This document shows, piece after piece, positions 35,462 to 44,761 of a stretch of DNA of 64,000 nucleotides. Location of the stretch: contig NZ_CP060724.1 in the NCBI RefSeq assembly GCF_014397255.1, forward strand, positions 372,001-436,000. The letters run 5' to 3'. Position 1 is the stretch's first letter; every line of letters starts with the position of its first letter. The notes under the pieces are model-generated. The model was given only the letters and a program-made list of their open reading frames with translations, was not told the origin of the DNA and did not search any database. Position numbers and translations under genes: made by a program. The DNA is from Weissella diestrammenae. GTDB taxonomy: Bacteria > Bacillota > Bacilli > Lactobacillales > Lactobacillaceae.

Positions 35462-35773
35462 TTACTTTGCAATAATTTCTTTGTACTCTTCACGAGATAC
35501 AACTGATACTTGGCGCTTGTCACGGCCCAAACGACCGAACTTTACCACACCATCAGCTTTTGCATACAAAGTATCGTCATTTCCACGACCAACGTTCACA
35601 CCTGGGTAGATGTGTGTACCACGTTGACGGTAAATGATTGATCCTGCTTTGATGTCTTGTCCATCAGCACGCTTCGTACCAAGACGACGTCCTGCTGAGT
35701 CACGTCCGTTAGAAGATGAACCGCCACCTTTGTGGTGGGCAAGCATCGTCAAGTTAGTCAAATTCAATTGCAT
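35462..35773 (-). CDS. rpmA: 50S ribosomal protein L27
   Basis: Ribosomal protein at the peptidyl transferase centre, 103 aa. The body is standard: [36 protein letters not shown], and [10 protein letters not shown]. The N-terminal extension of Firmicute L27, normally ending in FF before AxKKG and removed by the Prp protease, reads [12 protein letters not shown] here, so the usual FFA cleavage motif is absent (TMLA). AGGAGGATAAAATC precedes the first ATG, so the extension is translated. It lies 26 bp after rplU, with no prp gene between them. Confidence 0.95.
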   Translation of the reverse strand: MQLNLTNLTMLAHHKGGGSSSNGRDSAGRRLGTKRADGQDIKAGSIIYRQRGTHIYPGVNVGRGNDDTLYAKADGVVKFGRLGRDKRQVSVVSREEYKEIIAK

Positions 35774-35799
35774 GATTTTATCCTCCTATATTCGATGGG

Positions 35800-36102
35800 T
35801 TAAGCGATTGTGTCAATGACAACCTTAGTATAAGGTTGGCGATGACCTTGCTTACTGTGTGAATGCTTCTTTGGCTTGTACTTGAAAGTCACAACTTTCT
35901 TTTCCTTACCATGCTTTTCAACAGTTCCTGAAACCGTAACACCGTCAACGTAAGGTGCGCCAACTGTTCCGTTAGCAAAAACAACCTTATCGAAGACAAC
36001 CTTGTCACCTTCAGCAGCGTCCTTCTTTTCGACGTAAATTACGTCACCGGCAGAAACTTTGTATTGCTTTCCACCATCCTCAATAATTGCATATGATGCC
36101 AT
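35800..36102 (-). CDS. rplU: 50S ribosomal protein L21
   Basis: Large-subunit ribosomal protein, 100 aa, with the family start [31 protein letters not shown] and a C-terminal [19 protein letters not shown], all typical. First gene of the rplU-rpmA pair; translation may be controlled by the L21 leader directly upstream. Confidence 0.97.
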   Translation of the reverse strand: MASYAIIEDGGKQYKVSAGDVIYVEKKDAAEGDKVVFDKVVFANGTVGAPYVDGVTVSGTVEKHGKEKKVVTFKYKPKKHSHSKQGHRQPYTKVVIDTIA

Positions 36103-36224
36103 GAGTCTGTAGACCTCCTATAAAAATATTATTAAACAACTTAGACTCACCTTGTCCGCAGAGCTAATCTTTAAAACGGATGTCGAGTGGTTGCAGTTTG
36201 TGAAATCCACAAACACAACAAAGT
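36103..36224 (-). promoter_or_regulatory. Ribosomal protein L21 leader
   Basis: Structured 5' leader of rplU. It has GTTTGTG / CACAAAC near the 5' end, ATCCGTTTTAAAG and CTGCGGAC-containing stems, and GAGTCT pairing with AGACTC directly at the start codon around the ribosome site AGGAGGTC. This follows the Firmicutes L21 leader family, which mediates feedback by L21. Confidence 0.7.
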
Positions 36225-36225
36225 T

Positions 36226-36254
36226 ATTTTACAGTATTTCAATAATAAATTCAA
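36226..36254 (-). promoter_or_regulatory. Promoter of the rplU operon
   Basis: TTGAAT (36249-36254), a 17-nt spacer and TAAAAT (36226-36231) on the minus strand, with TG before the -10 box. Confidence 0.7.
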
Positions 36255-36279
36255 GCCCAACCTGCCAACCATTATCATA

Positions 36280-37455
36280 TTATTGAATCATCTGATAAAT
36301 TGTTTCAGCTGTTTTTTGATTAAGCCTTGGAATTGGCGCATTAGAGCTATCCGAATTATGATTACTCAATAGAATGACCATATTTTTCGCGTCATACGAC
36401 GTATAAACAGTCGGTTCATACCCCATGATATTACCATGTAAGTAATAGCGATTGGCGAAACGCTGCCAATATAAGCCACCACTAAAGTCTGAACCCGCTG
36501 CTGGTTGTAACATTTGTTTAAATAAATCAGGTTGAATTAATTGTCCTGTCATTTCGTCAACCAGGTATCGATAAAATTGTGAATCGGTTAACGCGAGATT
36601 GCCAGTCCCGACTTCGCGCTCAAACATCAAGGCACTATCCGCATAAACATGATTGTCCTTGGCATCATAACCATGCGTTCGGGCATCAGATGCCAAAAAA
36701 GCCTGGTAATCTTTAAATTGATAATGATGTTTTTTGATGAAATAGTCATTAAATAACGTTTGATATGATTTACCTGACGTTTTTTGAATGATGCCGACTA
36801 AAATTGAATAATTAATGGCGCGATATTTCCAACTTGTGTAGCCATCATCAAGTACATGATTCACGTCATAATTGATATAATCATCAGCTGACATACTTGT
36901 CGTCGCGGAATTGGTTTGACGATAGCCCGTACTCATATTTAATAGCTGCAATACTGTTATTTGACTAGCACGTGGTAATTGCGGATAAAACACATCAATA
37001 TGTTGGTTTAATGATAGCCGTCCTGCTCGAACCTCATTCATGACAAGAATTGCTGTCATATTCTTCATCACAGATGCAATTTGAAACAAACTATCCGTCG
37101 TGTTTAACTTTTTTTGATCTTGATCAGCATAGCCGTATGCTTGATGAAAGATTGGTCGACCATTTTTAACGATCAACGCTGTACCGGAATAATTAATACT
37201 TGTTAATGTCGTCTTAATTTTTTGACCTAGTGCATCGGTTGGCGGTATGCCTGGTACACTTTTAATGCTTTGATACTTAGAGCTAATCTGTTTGTGTGGT
37301 TGTTTAACATGTTGTGCCTTCTGATTCTGCACAACCTTTTTTGCCTGTTTTTGCCGTTGCAGTTGCCCAAGACCAAGTATCGACACAATTGCTACCATGA
37401 TGACTCCAACTAAAATACAAAATCGTCGATAACGTCTAGCCTTTTTCGAACTCAT
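36280..37455 (-). CDS. Membrane-anchored serine hydrolase, beta-lactamase/PBP family
   Basis: A 391-aa exported protein with an N-terminal anchor (ARRYRRFCILVGVIMVAIVSILGL) and a basic linker, then a class-C beta-lactamase-like domain. The nucleophile motif is SVMK (SxxK). The second motif, usually YxN, is altered: the aligned residues are KYRAIN instead of KYSN. The third motif is HGNIMG in place of KTG, as in many esterase-type members. It could be a D-Ala-D-Ala-acting or esterase-like enzyme; a true beta-lactamase is unlikely. ATG at 37455 has GGAGG just upstream. Confidence 0.8.
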   Translation of the reverse strand: MSSKKARRYRRFCILVGVIMVAIVSILGLGQLQRQKQAKKVVQNQKAQHVKQPHKQISSKYQSIKSVPGIPPTDALGQKIKTTLTSINYSGTALIVKNGRPIFHQAYGYADQDQKKLNTTDSLFQIASVMKNMTAILVMNEVRAGRLSLNQHIDVFYPQLPRASQITVLQLLNMSTGYRQTNSATTSMSADDYINYDVNHVLDDGYTSWKYRAINYSILVGIIQKTSGKSYQTLFNDYFIKKHHYQFKDYQAFLASDARTHGYDAKDNHVYADSALMFEREVGTGNLALTDSQFYRYLVDEMTGQLIQPDLFKQMLQPAAGSDFSGGLYWQRFANRYYLHGNIMGYEPTVYTSYDAKNMVILLSNHNSDSSNAPIPRLNQKTAETIYQMIQ

Positions 37456-37489
37456 AATGCCTCCATGTAATACACAATATATTATTATA

Positions 37490-37503
37490 TGTAATTCATT
37501 ACA
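37490..37503. promoter_or_regulatory. 14-bp palindrome in the serine hydrolase promoter
   Basis: Perfect TGTAAT-TC-ATTACA. Just downstream on the minus strand is TATAAT (37485-37490 region), and the diverged half site ATGTAATACACA lies near 37465. The palindrome occupies the spacer before the -10 box, a repressor geometry. Regulator unknown. Confidence 0.5.
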
Positions 37504-37550
37504 CTTAGAATACACTATCCGTCATACTTTGAACAGTAATAATGCCCAAA

Positions 37551-37580
37551 GAAAAAACCACGTGTCTTCGCACGTGATTT
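37551..37580 (-). terminator. Intrinsic terminator after dnaB
   Basis: Minus-strand stem AATCACGTG / CACGTGGTT with a 6-nt loop and TTTTTCTTT, starting 2 bp after the dnaB stop codon. Confidence 0.85.
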
Positions 37581-37581
37581 T

Positions 37582-38985
37582 TTATGCAAAAGGATTATCG
37601 TCTTCAGAATGAACATAATCATAATTTGAAAATTTACTGTACGCTTTTTGAAACAGCATTTTGGCCGTTCCACGAGCACCCGAACGATTCTTCTCAAGGA
37701 TAATCTCAATTGGCCCGTCCTCATCTTGCTGACCGGCGCCGCTACCTTCACCATCATCCTCTTGACGATAATAATCTTCACGGTATAAGAAGCCAACGAT
37801 ATCCGCATCTTGTTCGATTGAACCAGAATCACGAATATCAGACAGCACTGGTCGTTTGTCTTGCCGTTGTTCTACGCCACGTGATAACTGAGCCAAAGCA
37901 ATAATTGGCACTTGCAACTCCATTGCCATCTTCTTGATGTTTCGTGAAACCGACGAGACAGCCTGTTGCTGTGATTCATTCGTGGTTCCTTCAACCAATT
38001 GTAAGTAATCAATAATTACCAGTCCCAATTCACCTTCTTGCTTCTTTAAACGCCGCAATTTTGATCGAATTTCAGTTATTTTAATACCTGCCGTGTCATC
38101 AATATAGATTTTTGTCCCACTTAACGACGCCATCGCTACCGTCAACTTGCGCCACTCTTCATCTGTTAATGAACCAGTTCGCATATTTTGTGAATTAATA
38201 TTCCCTTCAGATGCTAACATTCGATTCACTAACGATACAGCCGGCATTTCCAATGAAAAAATCACAACTGGTAATTTTTTATTTGCAACCGCAACCTTTT
38301 GGGCAACATTCAAAACAAAAGCAGTTTTTCCCACTGCTGGTCGTGCCGCAACAATAATCATTTCACCTGCGTGAAAGCCAGTGGTTAATTCATCCAATTC
38401 TCGAAAACCAGACGCAACACCCGTAACTTTTTCACTGGTACGAGAATTTCGTTCAATCTGCTCAAATGATTCATTCACAACCTGTGCAATTTCTTGAAAG
38501 TCCGCATCTCCAGTTTCAGTATCAATACTGTCTAACTCACCTGACATGCGCGCGATCAGGTCGCCCACCGGTTCCATATCAGTATAACCAGCTTCAGTTC
38601 CACCAGCTAACACATCTAACAATGCACGCCGTTGCGCCTTTTCTTTCACAATCGCTGCATATGTCGCTGCATTACTGGCAATTGGAACAACTAATCCTAA
38701 TTCAGCCAGATAGCTTGCACCACCAGAATTTTCTAGCTGATTCATGCTATTCAGTTGATCTTGCAATACCAATGGATCAATTGGTCGGCCAGCATCATCG
38801 AGCGCCAGCATTGCTTGGTAAACTAATCGATTCCGTGTTTGAAAGAAATCATTGGGAGCGATAATGCTACTAACTGTCGACAAGGTATCAATTGGATCTG
38901 TACTAATTAAAATAGACCCTAAAACTGCTTGTTCAGCAAAACCATCTTGAGGGGCACTTTTAAAATCTACAAGTTCATCTGCCAT
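37582..38985 (-). CDS. dnaB: Replicative DNA helicase
   Basis: Hexameric ATP-dependent helicase at the replication fork (known as DnaC in Bacillus). The 467-aa product has the N-terminal DnaB domain (EQAVLGSILI), a linker, and the RecA-like domain with Walker A ARPAVGKTAFVLN, Walker B VIIDYLQLV and the R-finger region (SRGVEQRQDKRP). Intact. It follows rplI by 11 bp in a dnaB-rplI-gdpP block, a common Firmicutes arrangement. Confidence 0.97.
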   Translation of the reverse strand: MADELVDFKSAPQDGFAEQAVLGSILISTDPIDTLSTVSSIIAPNDFFQTRNRLVYQAMLALDDAGRPIDPLVLQDQLNSMNQLENSGGASYLAELGLVVPIASNAATYAAIVKEKAQRRALLDVLAGGTEAGYTDMEPVGDLIARMSGELDSIDTETGDADFQEIAQVVNESFEQIERNSRTSEKVTGVASGFRELDELTTGFHAGEMIIVAARPAVGKTAFVLNVAQKVAVANKKLPVVIFSLEMPAVSLVNRMLASEGNINSQNMRTGSLTDEEWRKLTVAMASLSGTKIYIDDTAGIKITEIRSKLRRLKKQEGELGLVIIDYLQLVEGTTNESQQQAVSSVSRNIKKMAMELQVPIIALAQLSRGVEQRQDKRPVLSDIRDSGSIEQDADIVGFLYREDYYRQEDDGEGSGAGQQDEDGPIEIILEKNRSGARGTAKMLFQKAYSKFSNYDYVHSEDDNPFA

Positions 38986-38996
38986 ATACTAACTTC

Positions 38997-39449
38997 CTAT
39001 TGTTCTACCGTATGAATTCGAATGTTTGCTTCAACACCTTTATGAAGTTTAATCGTGATATTACGGTAACCTAATGCCCGAATCGGCTCTTTCATATCCA
39101 TCTTGCGCTTATCGATTTTCAATCCCAATTGCTTTTCAGCAGCCTCAACGACTTGCTTTGATGAAATGGCACCAAACAACCGCCCATCGGAACCGGCCTT
39201 AGCTTTCAACTCAAGAACTGATTCTTCGGATTCTAATTGAGCCTTCAAGGCTTCTGCAGCAGCTAATTCAGCTGCTGCTTCACGGTCGGCTGCCTTTTTT
39301 TGGCCTTTCAATGCAGACACATTCGCATTCGTTGCTGGTTCAGCTTTTTTATTTTTAATTAAAAAATTATTGGCATACCCATCAGGTACATCTTTCACTT
39401 CGCCTTTTTTACCACGGCCTTTAACGTCTTCTAAAAAAATAACTTTCAT
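38997..39449 (-). CDS. rplI: 50S ribosomal protein L9
   Basis: Large-subunit protein, 150 aa: [19 protein letters not shown] at the N-terminal beta domain, a long central helix ([14 protein letters not shown]), then the C-terminal domain with [14 protein letters not shown] at 39449 is used, with GGGAGAATTAAA upstream, instead of the longer frame starting 18 bp upstream. Follows gdpP by 18 bp. Confidence 0.96.
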   Translation of the reverse strand: MKVIFLEDVKGRGKKGEVKDVPDGYANNFLIKNKKAEPATNANVSALKGQKKAADREAAAELAAAEALKAQLESEESVLELKAKAGSDGRLFGAISSKQVVEAAEKQLGLKIDKRKMDMKEPIRALGYRNITIKLHKGVEANIRIHTVEQ

Positions 39450-39467
39450 TTTAATTCTCCCATTCAA

Positions 39468-41492
39468 CTACATCTCTTCATCTGATTGCAACAATGTCTG
39501 CAATTTAGCCCCAGCTTCTTGTGTTGTCACATCCGTAATTTGGGTCGCTGCATTGCTTAAATGACCGCCACCACCTAATTGTTCCATCAGCGTTTGGACG
39601 TTTTTTGTACCATTCGAACGTGCTGAAATTCCAATTGTCTTGTCGTCACGGCGCGCAATCACAAACGACCGTTCGATACCAACGATTTGTAATAATGAAT
39701 CAGCGGCCTGTGCTACAGAGACCGAATCGTAGAGACGGTCATCTTCAGCAACAACCAAGGCATAATCATCAATAATCGTTGCTTGATCAATCAAATGTGC
39801 GCGTTGACGATAATCTTCGACTGAATCTTTCATCAAATTTTGAATTAACTTACCATCAGCACCAATAGAACGCAAATAACTTGCTGCATCAAAAGTGCGT
39901 GTGCCAGCGCGCAAAGTAAATGATTTAGTATCTAATTGAATGCCAGCAAGCAACGCGGTGGCTTCAATCCGTGCCAATCCTTTAATCGCCCGTGGTTGAT
40001 ATTCAAATAACTCAGTTACCAATTCTGCCGTTGATGACGCATAAGATTCAATATAAACCAAAACTGCCTTATCCGGGAACTCTTCTCCCCGTCGATGATG
40101 ATCAATAATCACTAGACGATCTTGAAGGCGGTCATAAACGCTATGGCTTTCAGTAATTGAGCGTTTTGAATGATCAACCATGATTAATAAGGAATTCTCG
40201 GTAGCTTTACTTAGCACCTCGGCGGGACTGATAATCGCATCAGATGTTTGTGCATCAGCGGCCAATTCAGAATACAGCAGTTGCATATCTGTATGTGCAT
40301 TTTCTTTTGGTTCAACCACAACCCAAGCTGGTTTATTTGCCATTTTGGCTAATCGACGGACACCCAAAGCAGCACCCATTGAATCCATGTCGGCATGGTT
40401 ATGACCCATAACAAAGATTTGATCTGCAGACGCCATCAATTCCATCAACGCCTGTGAAATAACTCGGGCCCGCACACGCGTCCGCTTAGCCATCGGATTG
40501 GTTGTCCCACCATAGAATCTTGCATCCTTATTTGGTGATTTCACGACGACCTGATCCCCACCTCGGCCAAGGGCCAAGTCAAGTTGTGTCTGCGCTGAAG
40601 CAGCCATGACATTGACATCTTTTTCGTGATAGGCAATCCCTATACTCAACGTAATAGGCGTATTTTGATTAGAAGTTGTCTCCCGAATCGTATTCAAGAT
40701 ACTAAATTTATCTTGCTCCGCTTTTCTTAAAGCCTCACGATAACCGATAATCATATACTTATCAACGGCCAAACGCCGCAAATAAATATCGTAACGGCCC
40801 ATCCAATCTGTCAACGCGGTCGTTACAAATGATCGCAATGCTGAAGAATCCGAATCATTTAATCGTTCTGATATTTCGTCATAATTATCCAATGACACCA
40901 TACCAATAAATAATCGTTCATTTTCATAACGCGTTTCAATCTCTGTCGACTTTGTGGCATCCAATAGATAAACGGCACGTAATTCAGGTTGTACTTTCAC
41001 ATCAAAAATACGTCCTAACCATTCTAAACGCGAACTTTGTTTTTTCTCAGGATCCCAATGACGAACAATATTAGCTAACACTTCGTCAGCTGCGCTTAAT
41101 TGGCTTTCAACCAATGACTCAGTACCAATAAAATGCTGCAAGTATGGATTAATCCAGTCAATTTCAAAATTCTCATTGAACAAGATGACCCCTAAAGGCA
41201 TCTGAACAATCGCCTCTTGTTCACCTCGATTCACCCGATATGACAAGCTTGCGATGTATTTTTGAGTATCTTTACCAATTTTTTGTAGCGTATTAAACAC
41301 AAAAAAGAGCGCACAAAGAATAATAATCACCCAAAGTACACCAATTACCCAGCTTGACATAAAGGCTAAAACAGTTCCTATGACAGCCATTATCGTCACC
41401 CAAGCTGCCAATAGAAGTAATCGCTTGTTCTGAAAAAAATCTGGAAGTGATCGAAATACACTCATGTGTTTCATCATCAGTTTCCCTTTCAT
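39468..41492 (-). CDS. gdpP: Cyclic-di-AMP phosphodiesterase GdpP
   Basis: Degrades the second messenger c-di-AMP, which controls potassium and osmolyte balance and cell-wall homeostasis. The 674-aa product has two N-terminal membrane helices (about 25-65), a PAS-like region (about 85-150), a degenerate GGDEF domain (about 170-300; SIGIAYHEKDVNVM), and DHH/DHHA1 domains with GHNHADMDSMGAALG, MVDHSKR, IIDHHRRGEEF and the C-terminal GGGGHLSNAATQI. The catalytic ligands are present. Starts at 41492 with AAGGA 8 nt upstream; ATG at 41477 has a rival AAAGGG. First gene of the block. Confidence 0.95.
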   Translation of the reverse strand: MKGKLMMKHMSVFRSLPDFFQNKRLLLLAAWVTIMAVIGTVLAFMSSWVIGVLWVIIILCALFFVFNTLQKIGKDTQKYIASLSYRVNRGEQEAIVQMPLGVILFNENFEIDWINPYLQHFIGTESLVESQLSAADEVLANIVRHWDPEKKQSSRLEWLGRIFDVKVQPELRAVYLLDATKSTEIETRYENERLFIGMVSLDNYDEISERLNDSDSSALRSFVTTALTDWMGRYDIYLRRLAVDKYMIIGYREALRKAEQDKFSILNTIRETTSNQNTPITLSIGIAYHEKDVNVMAASAQTQLDLALGRGGDQVVVKSPNKDARFYGGTTNPMAKRTRVRARVISQALMELMASADQIFVMGHNHADMDSMGAALGVRRLAKMANKPAWVVVEPKENAHTDMQLLYSELAADAQTSDAIISPAEVLSKATENSLLIMVDHSKRSITESHSVYDRLQDRLVIIDHHRRGEEFPDKAVLVYIESYASSTAELVTELFEYQPRAIKGLARIEATALLAGIQLDTKSFTLRAGTRTFDAASYLRSIGADGKLIQNLMKDSVEDYRQRAHLIDQATIIDDYALVVAEDDRLYDSVSVAQAADSLLQIVGIERSFVIARRDDKTIGISARSNGTKNVQTLMEQLGGGGHLSNAATQITDVTTQEAGAKLQTLLQSDEEM

Positions 41493-41508
41493 TTTTAGTG
41501 TCCTTGTT

Positions 41509-41517
41509 ATTATACCA
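41509..41517 (-). promoter_or_regulatory. Extended -10 promoter of the gdpP-rplI-dnaB block
   Basis: TGGTATAAT on the minus strand (TATAAT at 41509-41514), 17 nt before the gdpP start. No -35 box is recognisable. Confidence 0.5.
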
Positions 41518-41578
41518 CGCTTAGCATTGGGACACAGCCGACGTAAAAAGATTCACGTCTACTGACACATATTTAAGA

Positions 41579-41621
41579 AAAAGCCATTCATTTGAACGTA
41601 TCAAACGAATGGCCTTTTTTG
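41579..41621 (-). terminator. Intrinsic terminator of the oppBCDF operon
   Basis: Long minus-strand stem AAGGCCATTCGTTTGA / TTCAAATGAATGGCTTTT with a TACG loop, and a T run. Confidence 0.9.
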
Positions 41622-41661
41622 ACAATATTTCTTCCCCGTAATGATTTTTAAAGTGCAAATC

Positions 41662-42621
41662 TCAATCTACAAGTAAACCAATCTCACGTGCACGTTCTTG
41701 GTACATTGGCACTTCATCGACTGAAGCCCAGACAAAATGACCCGGAACAATTTCAACCATTGATCGTTCACTCCCGTTGATTTCCATCTCAGGATCATAT
41801 TCAATCGGTTGACGTGCTAACTCAACATCGGGATCAGGAACCGGAATAGCACTCAATAATGACCGCGTATAATCATGCAGCGGTTGGTTGTAAACCTGTT
41901 CAGCAGGCCCAATTTCCAACATTTTCCCCCAATGCATGACCCCAATTCGATCGGAGATGTACTTAACCATTGACAAATCATGCGCAATGAATAAATACGT
42001 CAATCCACGCTCTTTTTGTAGTTTCTTCAATAGGTTCACAACTTGCGCTTGAATTGATACGTCTAATGCTGAAATGGGTTCATCGGCAATAATAAACTTT
42101 GGATTCACAGCTAAGGCCCGTGCAATCCCAATTCGTTGGCGTTGACCACCAGAGAACTCATGCGGATAACGCGAACTATGATCTTTATTTAGCCCAACAA
42201 CTTCTAATAGTTGTTCAACTTTTTCAACCCTGTCAGCTTCATTTTCAGCTAAGCCGTTCACATCAATGCCTTCGGCAATGATATCTTTAACTTTCATCCG
42301 CATATTCAGTGATGCTTGAGGATCTTGAAAAATCATTTGAACGGCTTGCCTAAATCGTTTTAAATCTGATTTCTTTTTAATGTCTTGCAATCTTTGACCA
42401 GCAAAATCAATTTCACCACCGGCTGGTTCATACAATTTCATAATTGTCCGACCAATCGTCGTCTTACCAGATCCTGATTCACCAACCAATCCAAACGTTT
42501 CACCCTCATAGATATCAAAGCTCGCATCTAAAACTGCCTGTGTTTCATTACGCTTGCCACGATTAAAAATGATATCCAGATTTTTTATTTCAACTAATTT
42601 TTTCTTTTCATCCGTCATCAT
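41662..42621 (-). CDS. oppF: Oligopeptide ABC transporter ATPase OppF
   Basis: One of two nucleotide-binding subunits powering oligopeptide import. The 319-aa product has Walker A GESGSGKT (47-54), signature SGGQRQR, Walker B IIADEP with the catalytic Glu, and the C-terminal oligopeptide extension ([14 protein letters not shown]). Its ATG overlaps the oppD stop by 1 bp; GGAGGATAATTA is the ribosome site. Last gene of the operon. Confidence 0.95.
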   Translation of the reverse strand: MMTDEKKKLVEIKNLDIIFNRGKRNETQAVLDASFDIYEGETFGLVGESGSGKTTIGRTIMKLYEPAGGEIDFAGQRLQDIKKKSDLKRFRQAVQMIFQDPQASLNMRMKVKDIIAEGIDVNGLAENEADRVEKVEQLLEVVGLNKDHSSRYPHEFSGGQRQRIGIARALAVNPKFIIADEPISALDVSIQAQVVNLLKKLQKERGLTYLFIAHDLSMVKYISDRIGVMHWGKMLEIGPAEQVYNQPLHDYTRSLLSAIPVPDPDVELARQPIEYDPEMEINGSERSMVEIVPGHFVWASVDEVPMYQERAREIGLLVD

Positions 42622-43720
42622 TAATTATCCTCCGTTGCAAGAATAGCAGACACGTCAACGGCCACCGCCTTATTTCGATCTGCTTCTGGATGTTTTTCTT
42701 GATAACGTGCCCACCGGTTAACAATTTCAACTGGTGGTTGGACTTCTGGTGCACGTTCATCTAGTAACCAAGTCGCTGCAAAATGTGTTGGCGATAATTT
42801 GAAATATGGTGGGCGTTCTTTCGTATCGGCCGCAAGCGCATAACGATTACGAGCCGCAAATGCATCACCCTGCGGTGGATCCAGTAAATCAGGTGGTGTG
42901 CCTGGAATCGCTTCTAGCTCACCTTTTTCGGTTTCCACAGTCGGCATAGAATTTAATAATCCCCATGTATATGGATGTTGGGGGAAATTAAATACTTCAT
43001 CTGTGGTTCCAATTTCCACAATTTGGCCAGCGTACATCACAGCCACCCGATCAGCCATCCCAGCCACAACCCCAAGTCATGCGTAATAAATATAATTGAC
43101 GATTGAATTTCTGCCTGCAACTTCTTCATGAGCTGTAAAATTTGAGCTTGAATTGTCACATCAAGTGCGGTTGTTGGTTCATCAGCAATCAACACCTCAG
43201 GATTGTTAATCAATGCAATCGCAATAACAATTCGTTGGCGCATCCCGCCTGAAAATTGATGTGGGTAGTCATTAATATGTGCCTCAGCATTCGGAATGCC
43301 CACTAATTTCATCATGTCGAGCGCTTTTTGCCAAGCCGATTTTTTCGATAGTTTTTGATGTTTAATCAATGGCTCAGCAATTTGTTGTCCAATTTTCATC
43401 GTTGGATCTAATGACGTCATCGGATCTTGAAAAATCATTGCAATTTCATGGCCACGCAATTGAGTCATATCATCTTCTGACTTGCCAATGATTTCTTCAC
43501 CCTTAAACTTGATTGAGCCCGATACAATTTCTGCATTGTTGGCTAACAATCCCATCAAAGACCGCGTTGTTACCGATTTTCCTGAACCAGACTCACCGAC
43601 AATCGCCAACGTTTCACCTTTATACAAATCAAATGAAATGTTACGAATAGCCTGAACTGATCCAGCGTAAGTTTTAAAATTAATTTTAAGGTCTGCAACC
43701 TCAAGTATTTTATCTGCCAT
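42621..43720 (-). pseudogene. oppD: Oligopeptide ABC transporter ATPase OppD, frameshifted
   Basis: Second ATPase of the Opp system. The first part (from 43720) has Walker A GESGSGKS, Q-loop MIFQDP, signature SGGMRQR, Walker B VLIADEP and the H-loop ITHDLG; the frame then breaks at four G's (C's at 43070-43073), and the remainder (AGMADRVAVMYAGQIVEIG through PYTWGLLNSMP) continues in another frame. A fifth G would give HDLGVVAGMADRV and a 366-aa protein. As read, the protein stops right after the H-loop and loses the oligopeptide C-terminal domain. Same type of defect as in pflA. Confidence 0.85.
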
Positions 43721-43737
43721 TTATTCAATCCCCGCGT

Positions 43738-44745
43738 TTAATCTTTTGTCCGAGGATCGAATGCGTCACGCAAGCCATCCCCTAATAAATTGAAGGCAAT
43801 CATAATGACCGACAAAATAATTGCCGGAATAATCAATTGATAAGGATAGAATTGAAATGCTTTTTGTCCATCATTCATCAATGTTCCAAGTGATGCCATT
43901 GGGACTGGAATTCCCAGTCCAATAAATGAAAGCAGGGCTTCAAAGAATATTGCTGATGGAATCGTAAACATAAGGTTAACAATAATCGTCGAACTTAGGT
44001 TAGGCACTAAATGTTTAGTGCCAATCTTAAATGCAGATTCGCCTAATGTTCGTGCAGCTAATATATAGTCCTGTTCTTTAATGGTTAGGACTTGTGCTCG
44101 AATCAATCTCGCCATAGTTACCCATGAAGTCAATGCAATCCCCAAAGCAATCGAAAACATACCTGGTTTCATAATTAAGATCAATAAGACAAAGACCACC
44201 AAATTCGGGATTGATGAAATCACTTCAACAATCCGTTGCATAATTGTATCCGTGCGACCACCACGCCAGCCAGAGACAATCCCATAGGTCACACCAAAGA
44301 AAATATCCATCATTGCCGCAAAAAGTGCGACTTCAAGGGAAATGCGCGTACCATACAAGACTCGCTTAAAGATGTCTCGACCAAATTGATCAGTACCAAA
44401 GAAATAACTTTTTTTAACCCCAGCTGTTTTATAAAGGTCTTCACCGTCTTTTTTGCCATCTAGGCCAGGAATTGGCAAAGCACCTAATTTAGGTGGCAAA
44501 TTTTGCAAAGCCACATCTTGTCTTGCAACATCTTTTTGGGTGGCAAAAGGCATTGATCCAAAGGCAACAACGAAGATCGCTAAAATAATCCAAAATGATA
44601 CAAAAGCACCTTTATTTTTTTTCAAACGGCGCCAAGCATCTTGTGCAAAAGTTAAAGATGGTTTTGAAATGTATTCAGCATCAGCATGTTGGTCAGCAGG
44701 CGTAAACTCAAAGTCAGCCACTGTTAGTTGTATTTTATTATCCAT
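43738..44745 (-). CDS. oppC: Oligopeptide ABC transporter permease OppC
   Basis: Second membrane subunit, 335 aa. The N-terminal half carries a helix (AFVSFWIILAIFVVAFGS) and an extracytoplasmic stretch; then five helices with the EAA loop (AARTLGESAFKIGTKHLVPN). AAAGGAG lies 9 nt before ATG at 44745, so the longer frame to 44787 is dropped. Sits 16 bp after oppB. Confidence 0.93.
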   Translation of the reverse strand: MDNKIQLTVADFEFTPADQHADAEYISKPSLTFAQDAWRRLKKNKGAFVSFWIILAIFVVAFGSMPFATQKDVARQDVALQNLPPKLGALPIPGLDGKKDGEDLYKTAGVKKSYFFGTDQFGRDIFKRVLYGTRISLEVALFAAMMDIFFGVTYGIVSGWRGGRTDTIMQRIVEVISSIPNLVVFVLLILIMKPGMFSIALGIALTSWVTMARLIRAQVLTIKEQDYILAARTLGESAFKIGTKHLVPNLSSTIIVNLMFTIPSAIFFEALLSFIGLGIPVPMASLGTLMNDGQKAFQFYPYQLIIPAIILSVIMIAFNLLGDGLRDAFDPRTKD

Positions 44746-44761
44746 TTGACAGGGCTCCTTT

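Noticed and set aside
42621-43067. Separate 148-aa protein starting MAGMADRV
   Set aside because: This is the C-terminal part of OppD after the frameshift, without its own ribosome site; it is described with oppD.
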